In this document: positions 1 through 5,634 of the stretch, piece by piece
Numbering within the stretch: the stretch's first letter is position 1
How the letters are laid out: every line of letters begins with the position of its first letter
NCBI GenBank assembly: GCA_031278595.1
Contig: JAITKE010000092.1
Coordinates: 1-8,321 of the forward strand
DNA length: 8,321 nucleotides
DNA from: Puniceicoccales bacterium
GTDB taxonomy: Bacteria; Verrucomicrobiota; Verrucomicrobiia; Opitutales; JAIRLG01
Reading direction: 5' to 3'
The notes under the pieces: generated by a model
Told to the model about the DNA's origin: nothing
The model's input: only the letters and a program-made list of their open reading frames with translations
Database searches by the model: none
Program-made: the position numbers and the translations under genes

Positions 1-80
1 AGATGAACAGCCTGAGCGAGATATTCAACCAATTCGAAAAAACCAAAGCTCCTGCCCAGTCAGAGGAGGGAAAATCCTAA
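1..80 (+). CDS. 3' end of an unidentified upstream gene (partial)
   Basis: The frame that starts at base 3 is open to a TAA at 78-80. It reads as a short polar, partly helical tail (NSLSEIFNQFEKTKAPAQ, then SEEGKS). There is an ATG at base 3, but with only two bases before it I cannot tell a true start from an internal methionine. A charged C-terminal tail of a gene beginning outside the window is the simpler reading. It has the same direction as infC and lies 219 bp upstream of it. I do not recognise the protein. Confidence 0.4.
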   Translation, partial: MNSLSEIFNQFEKTKAPAQSEEGKS

Positions 81-299
81 TTTTCGGCTTTGTCTTCAGC
101 TTTGGGGATTATTTGGATACAGAAAAACTTTGGGAGTGTTCCGGGCATTCCGTTTGTGCTTCGCTGCGATTGAGGAAATTTTCTAGCTTTTGGGGAATAT
201 TCCAACTCGTCCCATCCGGCCGAGGGCTGATGGGGACGAAAAGAATGGACAAGGCCCTCGGCTCTCACTATTCTCCGAATCTCAGCTTTTAGTTTTTGC
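81..299 (+). promoter_or_regulatory. infC leader with two overlapping inverted repeats
   Basis: This gap has no convincing gene. It holds a perfect 9-bp inverted repeat, GCCGAGGGC (219-227) with GCCCTCGGC (254-262). It also holds a 7-bp one, TCGTCCC (207-213) with GGGACGA (233-239). The second hairpin would enclose the left arm of the first, so the two pairings are mutually exclusive in a simple fold, or form a pseudoknot. A U-rich stretch (286-297) sits directly before the infC ATG. A weak promoter-like pair, TTGAGG (170-175) and GAATAT (195-200), has a long 19-bp spacer. infC leaders are regulated in several bacteria through IF-3 or L20; a similar role here is inference. Confidence 0.35.
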
Positions 300-923
300 A
301 TGTCCGGTACCTCGCCCTTCAGGCCCAGAACTCCCTACGGCAAGCGTCCACGGGAGCCCTTTATCCGAAAAAACGAGCGGATTCGCGTCGAGGCGGTGCG
401 GGTGATCAATCCGGAAGGCAAGCAACTGGGCGTTTTGCCCATCGGCGAAGCGCTGCGCCTGGCCAGGGATTGCGGGTTAGACCTGATCGAGATCAGCGCC
501 AATGCCCATCCGCCCGTCTGCAGGATCGCGGATTTCGGCAAATACCAGTACGAGGAGGGGAAACGGCAGAAGAACCAGAAGGATTCCTCTTCCCGGCTGA
601 AGGAGGTGAAATTTCGGCTCAACATCGAGGCCCACGACTTCGAGACCAAGGTCAAGCACGGCATTGCCTTTCTCCAGGAGGGAAATAAACTGAAAATCGC
701 CTTGATCCTGCGATTTCGGGAGATGGAGCGCCAGGCCTTCGGTCTGGAGATCATCCGGCGGGCCATGGCGGAGCTGAGTGCCTATGGCACACCGGATGCA
801 GAGCCCCGCCTTTCCGGCCGCGAAATCGCCGTGATGTTTTCGCCCAAACCTTCGGCGAACAGGTCTAAGCCGGCTGCGGTCGATCCGACTCAGGTGGACT
901 CGCCCGCTCCACGGGCTTCCTAA
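300..923 (+). CDS. infC: Translation initiation factor IF-3
   Basis: IF-3 binds the 30S subunit, prevents premature 50S joining and checks initiator tRNA and start-codon selection. The N-domain is clear: FIRKNERIRVEAVRVI (21-36), LGV..IGEALRLA (43-55), GLDLIEISANAHPPVCRIADFGKY (59-82). A charged linker (83-100) leads to the C-domain: LKEVKFRLNIEAHDFETK (100-117), FLQEGNKLKI (124-133), RFRE (138-141) and the closing AVMFSPK (177-183). Residues 184-207 are a low-complexity tail beyond the usual end. The family motif RGRE reads RFRE here. The ATG at 300 leaves about 20 residues before the first conserved block, which is acceptable, but no Shine-Dalgarno precedes it. In-frame ATT (270) and ATC (279) codons exist, and E. 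coli infC uses AUU, so the start is uncertain. rpmI and rplT, the usual downstream partners, are absent; an amidase follows 19 bp later. Confidence 0.95.
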   Translation: MSGTSPFRPRTPYGKRPREPFIRKNERIRVEAVRVINPEGKQLGVLPIGEALRLARDCGLDLIEISANAHPPVCRIADFGKYQYEEGKRQKNQKDSSSRLKEVKFRLNIEAHDFETKVKHGIAFLQEGNKLKIALILRFREMERQAFGLEIIRRAMAELSAYGTPDAEPRLSGREIAVMFSPKPSANRSKPAAVDPTQVDSPAPRAS

Positions 924-942
924 AGGCCATTTTGGCGAAGAG

Positions 943-2244
943 ATGAGGGGAAATCGCAGTCTAATGGCCCTTGGAGGCGCTTGTGTGAACGGCTTTGTGC
1001 CCGTGGCAATGCTAATGGGGGCCGCCTTTGCGGTAGAGGCAGGGAAAGTTCCTTTCCCTGCCTCTACCGCGACGCCCGCGCAGCGGGCGCCGGGGCCCGT
1101 AGGGCCCAAAGGCGGCCCCAAACCCACCGGCCGCCGATTCTCCTCATGCCCATTCGTATCCTTCGGCGCCCATGGGAATTCCACATCGGTCTACGGAAAT
1201 TTCGCCTCGGTCGGGGCCTTGGGCGCAGGCCGCTTCGGCGGGGGCAAGGTCGGATCATTCTCGGCGTGGCCCTTCCGGAAGCCGGCTGTTCCCGTTTCGG
1301 CGAAAGTCGTGGGCGCCGGCCAGGGCCAGACCGTTCGCATCTGGCGGCAGGGCCGGGAGTACCTCGCCCTTCCCTCGGCATTACCCTCGGATTGTCGTTC
1401 GGAGAAGCCCGATGCGCGAAGCCTGAAAATCCGCCGGGGCACGGCGGAGATGTCCTTCGGCCAGGATGGCAGTTGCTTCCTCTACAATGGTTGCAAAATC
1501 TTCCTCGGCTTCCCCTTTTTTTGGGAAAAACAGGAGCTCTACGTCAGCCGGGCCGATTTCGAGTCGAAGATCCAGCCCTTGATCCATCCGCAGGGCATCG
1601 CCGCCAAAATTCCCGTGCCGAGAACCCTCGTCCTGGATGCCGGCCACGGGGGCAAAGATTCGGGCGCCGTGGCCCGTGGGGTCAGCGAGAAGACCTGGAC
1701 CTGGGACGTCGTTCAGCGCCTACGGCAGCAATTGTCCTCGCTGGGCTATCGGGTGATTATGACGAGAGAGGGGGATAAATTCGTCCCGCTGGCCGACCGG
1801 GTGGCGGCGACGAAAAGGGCCCAGCCGGACCTGTTTATCAGCCTTCACTTCAACGCCTGCTCCAACGCCGGTGCCCGGGGATTTGAAATTTTCTGCTTCC
1901 CCATCCCGGGCGCCGCCACGCACGCCGGCAGCCGTCAGAGGGGCAACGCCTCGGTTTCGGTCGTCAATCACGCCTTTGTGGCCGGCAATACGATAGGGGC
2001 CTATGCCCTCTCCTCCTGCCTCCACGACGCCTTTCCGCATTTGGAAAATCGCGGCATCAAGGCGGAGCGCCTCCAGATCCTGAGGAATAATCCCTGCCCT
2101 TCGGTATTGGTCGAAGGGGGATTCATGACCAATGCCCAGGATTTCGAAATTTTTTCGAAACCGGAAAATCGCGAAAAACTCGCCGGGGCGATCGTGGAGG
2201 GGATCGAGAAATACAGGGCCAATGTGGAGCGCATCGGCCATTGA
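943..2244 (+). CDS. N-acetylmuramoyl-L-alanine amidase (Amidase_3), exported
   Basis: This is a zinc amidase that cuts the bond between MurNAc and the stem peptide of peptidoglycan in the periplasm. The catalytic domain covers about residues 226-428: VLDAGHGGKDSGA with zinc ligand H235, zinc ligand E249 in GVSEKT, H302 in SLHFNA, and catalytic E391 in LVEGGFMTN. Residues 1-30 look like a signal peptide with an AFA cleavage motif at 28-30. Residues 60-125 are a Gly/Ala/Ser/Phe-rich linker. Residues about 128-220 (VRIWRQGREYLALPSAL, then CKIFLGFPFF and LYVSRADFE) resemble the stalk domain called copper amine oxidase N-terminal-like, common in wall-binding amidases. Residues 26-59 are encoded entirely by a cloverleaf palindromic element. 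The start at 943 is the first ATG after infC and gives the signal peptide; ATGs at 1009 and 1015 would remove its basic end. Confidence 0.92.
   Translation: MRGNRSLMALGGACVNGFVPVAMLMGAAFAVEAGKVPFPASTATPAQRAPGPVGPKGGPKPTGRRFSSCPFVSFGAHGNSTSVYGNFASVGALGAGRFGGGKVGSFSAWPFRKPAVPVSAKVVGAGQGQTVRIWRQGREYLALPSALPSDCRSEKPDARSLKIRRGTAEMSFGQDGSCFLYNGCKIFLGFPFFWEKQELYVSRADFESKIQPLIHPQGIAAKIPVPRTLVLDAGHGGKDSGAVARGVSEKTWTWDVVQRLRQQLSSLGYRVIMTREGDKFVPLADRVAATKRAQPDLFISLHFNACSNAGARGFEIFCFPIPGAATHAGSRQRGNASVSVVNHAFVAGNTIGAYALSSCLHDAFPHLENRGIKAERLQILRNNPCPSVLVEGGFMTNAQDFEIFSKPENREKLAGAIVEGIEKYRANVERIGH
1018..1119. repeat. Cloverleaf palindromic element, copy 1 (inside the amidase gene)
   Basis: A 102-bp segment folds into a four-way junction. 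The outer stem is GGGGCCGCCTTT (1018-1029) with AAAGGCGGCCCC (1108-1119), 12 bp. Arm A is a perfect 19-bp inverted repeat (1030-1048 with 1052-1070), loop TTC. Arm B is CGCCCGC (1073-1079) with GCGGGCG (1083-1089), loop GCA. Arm C is GGGCCC (1093-1098) with GGGCCC (1102-1107), loop GTA. Only 1071-1072 and 1090-1092 lie unpaired at the junction. The element is exactly 34 codons long and begins on a codon boundary, so it adds residues 26-59 without disturbing the frame. It shares its outer stem, arm lengths and flanking bases (TG before the first GGGG, AAA after the last CCCC) with 4047-4146. How it moves is not visible; no transposase is in the window. Confidence 0.85.
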
Positions 2245-2277
2245 CCTTTCGGGCATTTTCATTTAAAAATTCTTCCC

Positions 2278-2799
2278 ATGGAAGACCCCATCCCGTGTCA
2301 GCTCTGTGGAAGACCGGCCCAGCTGCGCCTCGTCCGCAAGAATGGCGGCCTGAACCTCTGCATGGAATTGTGCCCGGCCTGTGCGCAGCGCTGCGACCCA
2401 TCGGCGGAAGACCCATTCGCCGAGCTTTTGGAACAGTCGCACGCCTGGGCACCCTTCGCGGCCAAGGTCTGTTCCTGCTGCGGGATGAGCTGGAAGGAAT
2501 TCTTCCGCTCCAGTCGTATCGGCTGTAGCCGCTGCCCGGAGGAATTTCTTCCGTCGGAGCAGAGGGATGCACCCCGTCTCCCCAGCACCCGGCCTCAGGG
2601 GGATGCATCGCCTGATCCTACTCCGGCCGAGGCGCGGAGCTATGTCTTCAACCTCTCCTTTGCCGGATTCGCCTCCTACGACGGCGATGCGCTGTCCCTC
2701 CTGAAGTCGCAGCTGAAGCGCGCGGTGCGGCGGGAGCAGTTCGAGACGGCAGCCGTGCTGCGGGATCGCATCCGACAGCTGGAACAAGAGCATCCGTGA
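2278..2799 (+). CDS. mcsA: McsA-like zinc-finger/UVR-motif protein
   Basis: McsA is the activator and adaptor of the arginine kinase McsB in the CtsR/ClpC stress pathway of Firmicutes; PVC bacteria have homologues. Cysteine pairs are visible at C7/C10 (CQLCG), C32/C35 (LCPAC), C65/C68 (CSCCG) and C83/C86 (GCSRC), the McsA pattern for zinc binding. Residues 91-120 form a Pro/Ser-rich linker. The C-terminus (about 142-171) is a UVR motif, LKSQLKRAVRREQFETAA followed by VLRDRIRQLE, the coiled segment also seen in UvrB, UvrC and ClpC. At 173 aa it has the usual length. It starts 33 bp after the amidase with no clear Shine-Dalgarno. Its last four bases overlap the mcsB start (GTGA), so the two are probably translationally coupled. 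Since McsB looks inactive, McsA may have another client here; that is inference. Confidence 0.85.
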   Translation: MEDPIPCQLCGRPAQLRLVRKNGGLNLCMELCPACAQRCDPSAEDPFAELLEQSHAWAPFAAKVCSCCGMSWKEFFRSSRIGCSRCPEEFLPSEQRDAPRLPSTRPQGDASPDPTPAEARSYVFNLSFAGFASYDGDALSLLKSQLKRAVRREQFETAAVLRDRIRQLEQEHP

Positions 2800-3875
2800 C
2801 GGCCCTTCGGGACTTTTGGCTGAAGCGGCGTTCGGAGGAAGGGGCTGACGCGGCCAGCGATCCGGTCGTCCTGCGGACTCATCTCCGGCTCTCGCGAAAT
2901 CTCCGAGATCTTCCCTTTCCGGAACGCCTGAGTCCGGAGGAGCGGCGGGAATTCAGCCAGCGGTGGACGGCACGCCTGCGAAAGCTCCCGGCCTTTCGCC
3001 GAAGCCTCGTTCTCGACCTCAAGTCCTTGGGCGAAGATGAGCGCTGGTCGCTGCGGGAATGGGACTATATTTCCGCCCTGGAGGCGACTCGTTACGAGGG
3101 AAGCTATTTATTGCTGAAGGAGGAGGGAAATGCCGGCGTATGGCTGGGCGGACAGCAGCACCTCTCCTGGAGCGCTTGCCAAAAAGGTCTGTGCCCGGAA
3201 CGCCTGTGGAAGTCGGTCTCCCGCTGGGCCTCGGCCGTGCCGGAGACCGACTATGCCTTTTCTCCGCAGCATGGCTATCTCTCGCCGGACTCCAGGGAAT
3301 GGGGGAGCGGCCTGGTCGCTTCGGTCACGCTGCATCTGCCGGCCATCGTCGAGAATGCGCTCCACGAGCAGACGATGGCCGAGCTGTCCCCGTTGGGACT
3401 GAAAAGCTGTCCGGAGTATGGCTTCGTCGCCCTCGAACTGCTGCCCGTCGTGAGGATTTTTCACGATGCGCCTTCATGTTCCCCGGATGAGGCCCTACGC
3501 GCCCTGCGGGAGGCGGTCGTTCATATTCGAAATAGGGAAATCACCGAGCGAAACCGGCTCTGGCAAAAGCAGGGTCTGAGGATTTGGGACCGCGTGAACC
3601 GCGCCTGGGGTACTCTATTCTCCTGTCAGCTACTGGGAGCGGCAGAGGCCTTCCACTGCCTCTCGCATCTAAGAGCTGCCGCCGCCGGTGGATGCCTGCC
3701 GAAGGACTGGCTGCCGCGGATCGACCGCTGGGCCCGCCAGTTGCTCGGCGGAACCTTTCGGGTCTGTCTGGGGGAAAATGAGCTTCCGCGGGAGCGGGAG
3801 GAGGCGGAGCGAGCCCGTTACGTGAAATCCTTCATCACACCGGAGGCGCGGCCGACGCGGCCGAAAAATCCGTAG
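2796..3875 (+). CDS. mcsB: Divergent McsB-like ATP:guanido phosphotransferase homologue, probably catalytically inactive
   Basis: McsB marks proteins with phosphoarginine for ClpCP degradation. Family membership rests on the position after mcsA, the length (359 aa) and partial motifs: VVLRTHLRLSRNLRDLPFP (24-42; family form SSRIRLARN), HGYLS....WGSGLVASVTLHLPA (159-183; family form GYLT.CPTNVGTG.RASVMLHLPA), LSHLRA and a C-terminal EREEAERAR that recalls the pArg-binding RDxxRA. Key positions are changed: SSRIR is RTHLR (27-31), NEEDHLR is GGQQHLS (118-124), the Cys of CPTNVGTG aligns with D165, the Arg of RASVMLHLP is V174, and I cannot find the RG.YGE block. Loss of the NEED acidic residues, the active-site Cys and phosphate-binding arginines points to a pseudokinase. 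The reading frame is intact, so it seems maintained. The GTG start overlaps the mcsA stop by 4 bp. Confidence 0.75.
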   Translation: MTALRDFWLKRRSEEGADAASDPVVLRTHLRLSRNLRDLPFPERLSPEERREFSQRWTARLRKLPAFRRSLVLDLKSLGEDERWSLREWDYISALEATRYEGSYLLLKEEGNAGVWLGGQQHLSWSACQKGLCPERLWKSVSRWASAVPETDYAFSPQHGYLSPDSREWGSGLVASVTLHLPAIVENALHEQTMAELSPLGLKSCPEYGFVALELLPVVRIFHDAPSCSPDEALRALREAVVHIRNREITERNRLWQKQGLRIWDRVNRAWGTLFSCQLLGAAEAFHCLSHLRAAAAGGCLPKDWLPRIDRWARQLLGGTFRVCLGENELPREREEAERARYVKSFITPEARPTRPKNP

Positions 3876-4007
3876 TTTCCGCCATGCCCTAGAGAGTGCC
3901 GTCAAATCGGGCAGCGAGCTTTTCATCTTGCTCCGTAATTCATTTGATAGATCGTGTCTCCTAGGTATCCCTTTTTCATCCCCTCTTTTTCCCTTTGTCT
4001 ACCTTTT

Positions 4008-4038
4008 ATTTGACGACGCTTTCCGAGAATTTCGCTGG
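4008..4038 (+). repeat. Imperfect direct repeat flanking cloverleaf copy 2, left copy
   Basis: ATTTGACGAC (4008-4017), six other bases, then CGAGAATTTCGCTGG (4024-4038). The same two blocks recur in the same order at 4181-4217, on the other side of the cloverleaf element. The second block differs only in its three central bases (TTT here, AAA there). Confidence 0.5.
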
Positions 4039-4046
4039 TATCGGTG

Positions 4047-4146
4047 GGGGCCGGCTTTGCCCGGAAGAGGAAAAGGCCTTTGGCCTTTTCCCTTCCGGGC
4101 GGCCCGCTTCGCGGGCCCGATGCCTCCGGCATCGAAAGCCGGCCCC
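4047..4146. repeat. Cloverleaf palindromic element, copy 2 (intergenic)
   Basis: A 100-bp four-way junction with no unpaired junction bases. The outer stem is GGGGCCGGCTTT (4047-4058) with AAAGCCGGCCCC (4135-4146). Arm A is 19 bp (4059-4078 with 4082-4100) with one bulged A at 4068 and loop TTT. Arm B is GGCCCGC (4101-4107) with GCGGGCC (4111-4117), loop TTC. Arm C is CGATGCC (4118-4124) with GGCATCG (4128-4134), loop TCC. Relative to copy 1, one pair of the outer stem (C-G to G-C) and the basal pair of arm B are changed on both sides at once, so pairing is kept. All three forward reading frames through it lack stop codons, which would let such an element land inside genes. Lying between convergent operons, it could also act as a transcription block. 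Confidence 0.85.
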
Positions 4147-4180
4147 AAAAACAGAACCCTCCAGACAACGCCCTTATTGA

Positions 4181-4217
4181 ATTTGACGACAGTCTCTAGG
4201 CTCGAGAAAAACGCTGG
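4181..4217 (+). repeat. Imperfect direct repeat flanking cloverleaf copy 2, right copy
   Basis: ATTTGACGAC (4181-4190), twelve other bases, then CGAGAAAAACGCTGG (4203-4217). It matches the blocks at 4008-4017 and 4024-4038, with a different spacing between them. The pair may be an old duplication split by, or connected with, arrival of the cloverleaf element. Confidence 0.5.
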
Positions 4218-4259
4218 CCTGAGGTGTTTGGGGCTCAGGGAACTTCTGGTTTTTTCTGC

Positions 4260-5630
4260 TTAAATTCCCTGTTGGGAAGTGGAGAGGGCCACTTCGGCCT
4301 CGTGGGAGAGCGCCAGGATGGAGTCATTCCGATTTTGACCGCGCACGAGACCGAGCTGAGTTCGAAGATAGGGCGGAATGCAATCCCAGAGATCGTGTTC
4401 CGGTGGTCTGTAAAAGGTGGTCTGGATGAGCACGTGACTCTTCCAATAATCGGCCAGTTGTAACACCTTGTCCTCCTGGGGCCGCTGGGGATGTCTCCAG
4501 AAGCTGTCCAAAGAACCGCGGTGCGTGATGCCCTCGCGGGCGTAGAGGCATCTTCCCAAGCAGAAGGTGGGAATGCCGCTCTGTAAGGCGCTGAGTCCGG
4601 AGGTGCTGTTGATGGTGACGCAGCCCAGGGCCCGTGGCCAGAAGAAGGAAAGCGGAGTCGTGTGGACGTAGAGGACGCGCTGGGGAGCGAGGTTGCATTG
4701 CCGTCGCATCGCTTCGATGAATTTCCCGTAGTGGCAGTGACCACGGTCGAGGGGATGGTGCTTGAAGACGAGGCAGGTGTTTTTCGAGGCCGCTTTGGCG
4801 AAGGAGTGCAAAACCTGGCGGATGAAGGCTTCGATGCTGGGGAAATCCGAATGCTCCATGATCTGGGAATCGCCGGCGATCTGCAGCGGGACGATGAAGA
4901 GAAAGCGCCCGTTCCGTTCCCGAAATCGCTTTCGAATCCGATGTTCTCTAGGGGCGTAGAGGAGCTTTCGGCCAAAGGCCCGCAGGAATCGCAGGATCTC
5001 CATCGGGGAAAGGGAGCGGTAATGCTGATAAAGGTAGCCCTTGTCTTTCTTCCCCTTTTGGGAGTGGGACTGGCCGAGAAAAAAGTGGCTTATTTTTGAT
5101 AGGGCGTTGCCCAGGAGGGTGCCGTATTTTTCCACCGCCAGAAAGGCGTAGTAGCGAACATTGAGGACTAGCGGGAAGAACGGCGTGGAAGGTTTTCGAT
5201 GGGACAGGTTTTGGGGCAAGGGTAATGAGGGGCGCAGTTCGGCCAATGGCCTTGAATAGTCATCGGAAAAGGCATTCACCCCCCCTCGTTCCAGCGTGAT
5301 GTAATGGCTCCGCAGATAGCCCTCCTCGAAGACCCAGGCATCGATGGAAGATTCCTGGCAAATGGGAAGGATGGAGCGGTGGTAGGGACGGCAATCGCCG
5401 CAGAGAAAGACCTCCGTGATCTTGTGTTCCTGAACGAAGTTCCGGAAAAACGAGGGCCAGGAAGGGAAGGAATCGCCGTAGCGAAAACTATTTCCCTGAT
5501 GGTAAAAATGGGCGTCTCCTCGATTGAAGTGAATCTTCCAGATTTTTCTGTCGCTGTTCTCCTGAAGAAATTTCGCCCATCGGTCGAAAAACGGCCCTAC
5601 CGGCCCCTGCAGCAAGAGCGTGTGCCTCAT
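4260..5630 (-). CDS. kpsS: KpsS-like capsule lipid-anchor Kdo transferase
   Basis: KpsS adds the first beta-Kdo to (lyso)phosphatidylglycerol on the cytoplasmic face of the inner membrane. This starts the poly-Kdo linker on which ABC-exported capsules are anchored. Family blocks in order: LLLQGPVGPFF (5-15), FNRGD (35-39), GDCRPYH (78-84), FEEGYLR (101-107), VPLQIAGDSQI (247-257), KHHPLDRG (290-297) and NSTSGLSAL (341-349). The length, 456 aa, is near or slightly above the usual range; a basic stretch at about 188-240 may be an insertion. The ATG is the first codon of the family's N-terminal strand. It lies 4 bp after the kpsC stop with no clear Shine-Dalgarno, so translation probably depends on kpsC translation. 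Any frameshift in kpsC could therefore lower KpsS too. It is the last gene of the - strand operon inside the window. Confidence 0.9.
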   Translation of the reverse strand: MRHTLLLQGPVGPFFDRWAKFLQENSDRKIWKIHFNRGDAHFYHQGNSFRYGDSFPSWPSFFRNFVQEHKITEVFLCGDCRPYHRSILPICQESSIDAWVFEEGYLRSHYITLERGGVNAFSDDYSRPLAELRPSLPLPQNLSHRKPSTPFFPLVLNVRYYAFLAVEKYGTLLGNALSKISHFFLGQSHSQKGKKDKGYLYQHYRSLSPMEILRFLRAFGRKLLYAPREHRIRKRFRERNGRFLFIVPLQIAGDSQIMEHSDFPSIEAFIRQVLHSFAKAASKNTCLVFKHHPLDRGHCHYGKFIEAMRRQCNLAPQRVLYVHTTPLSFFWPRALGCVTINSTSGLSALQSGIPTFCLGRCLYAREGITHRGSLDSFWRHPQRPQEDKVLQLADYWKSHVLIQTTFYRPPEHDLWDCIPPYLRTQLGLVRGQNRNDSILALSHEAEVALSTSQQGI

Positions 5631-5634
5631 GAGG

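Larger units (their letters stand above)
3876..4259. other. Intergenic region between converging operons
   Basis: This 384-bp gap separates the end of mcsB from the end of kpsS. I see no convincing gene. It holds a pyrimidine-rich stretch on the + strand (about 3955-4010), a cloverleaf element (4047-4146), and a pair of similar short sequences on either side of that element (4008-4038 and 4181-4217). A weak stem (4218-4223 with 4234-4239) is followed, after 10 bases, by a T-run at 4250-4255; it may be a poor terminator for + strand transcripts. No canonical terminator for the kps operon is evident. Confidence 0.6.

Noticed and set aside
477..1184. 235-codon open frame on the - strand
   Set aside because: It is antisense to infC and the amidase, crosses the cloverleaf, and has no recognisable domain.
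1150..1310. Third cloverleaf copy in the amidase linker
   Set aside because: GGGGCC and small GCCG..CGGC hairpins occur, but no 12-bp outer stem or 19-bp arm can be drawn.
981..1778. 265-codon open frame on the + strand
   Set aside because: It lies in a different frame inside the amidase gene. The amidase frame carries the stalk and zinc-site motifs across the same bases, while this frame reads as Arg/Pro-rich translation of GC-rich DNA.
2564..2611. GATGCA..CCCC with GGGG..TGCATC inverted repeat in mcsA
   Set aside because: The match is imperfect, the loop long, and it does not share the cloverleaf outer stem. It falls in the variable linker of McsA and may be chance.
3923..4168. 81-codon open frame on the - strand across the cloverleaf
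   Set aside because: It runs through the palindrome and the purine-rich strand, with low-complexity residues and no conserved pattern.
4218..4255. Rho-independent terminator
   Set aside because: There is a 6-bp stem with a 10-base loop, but the T-run begins about 10 bases after the stem, too far for a standard terminator.
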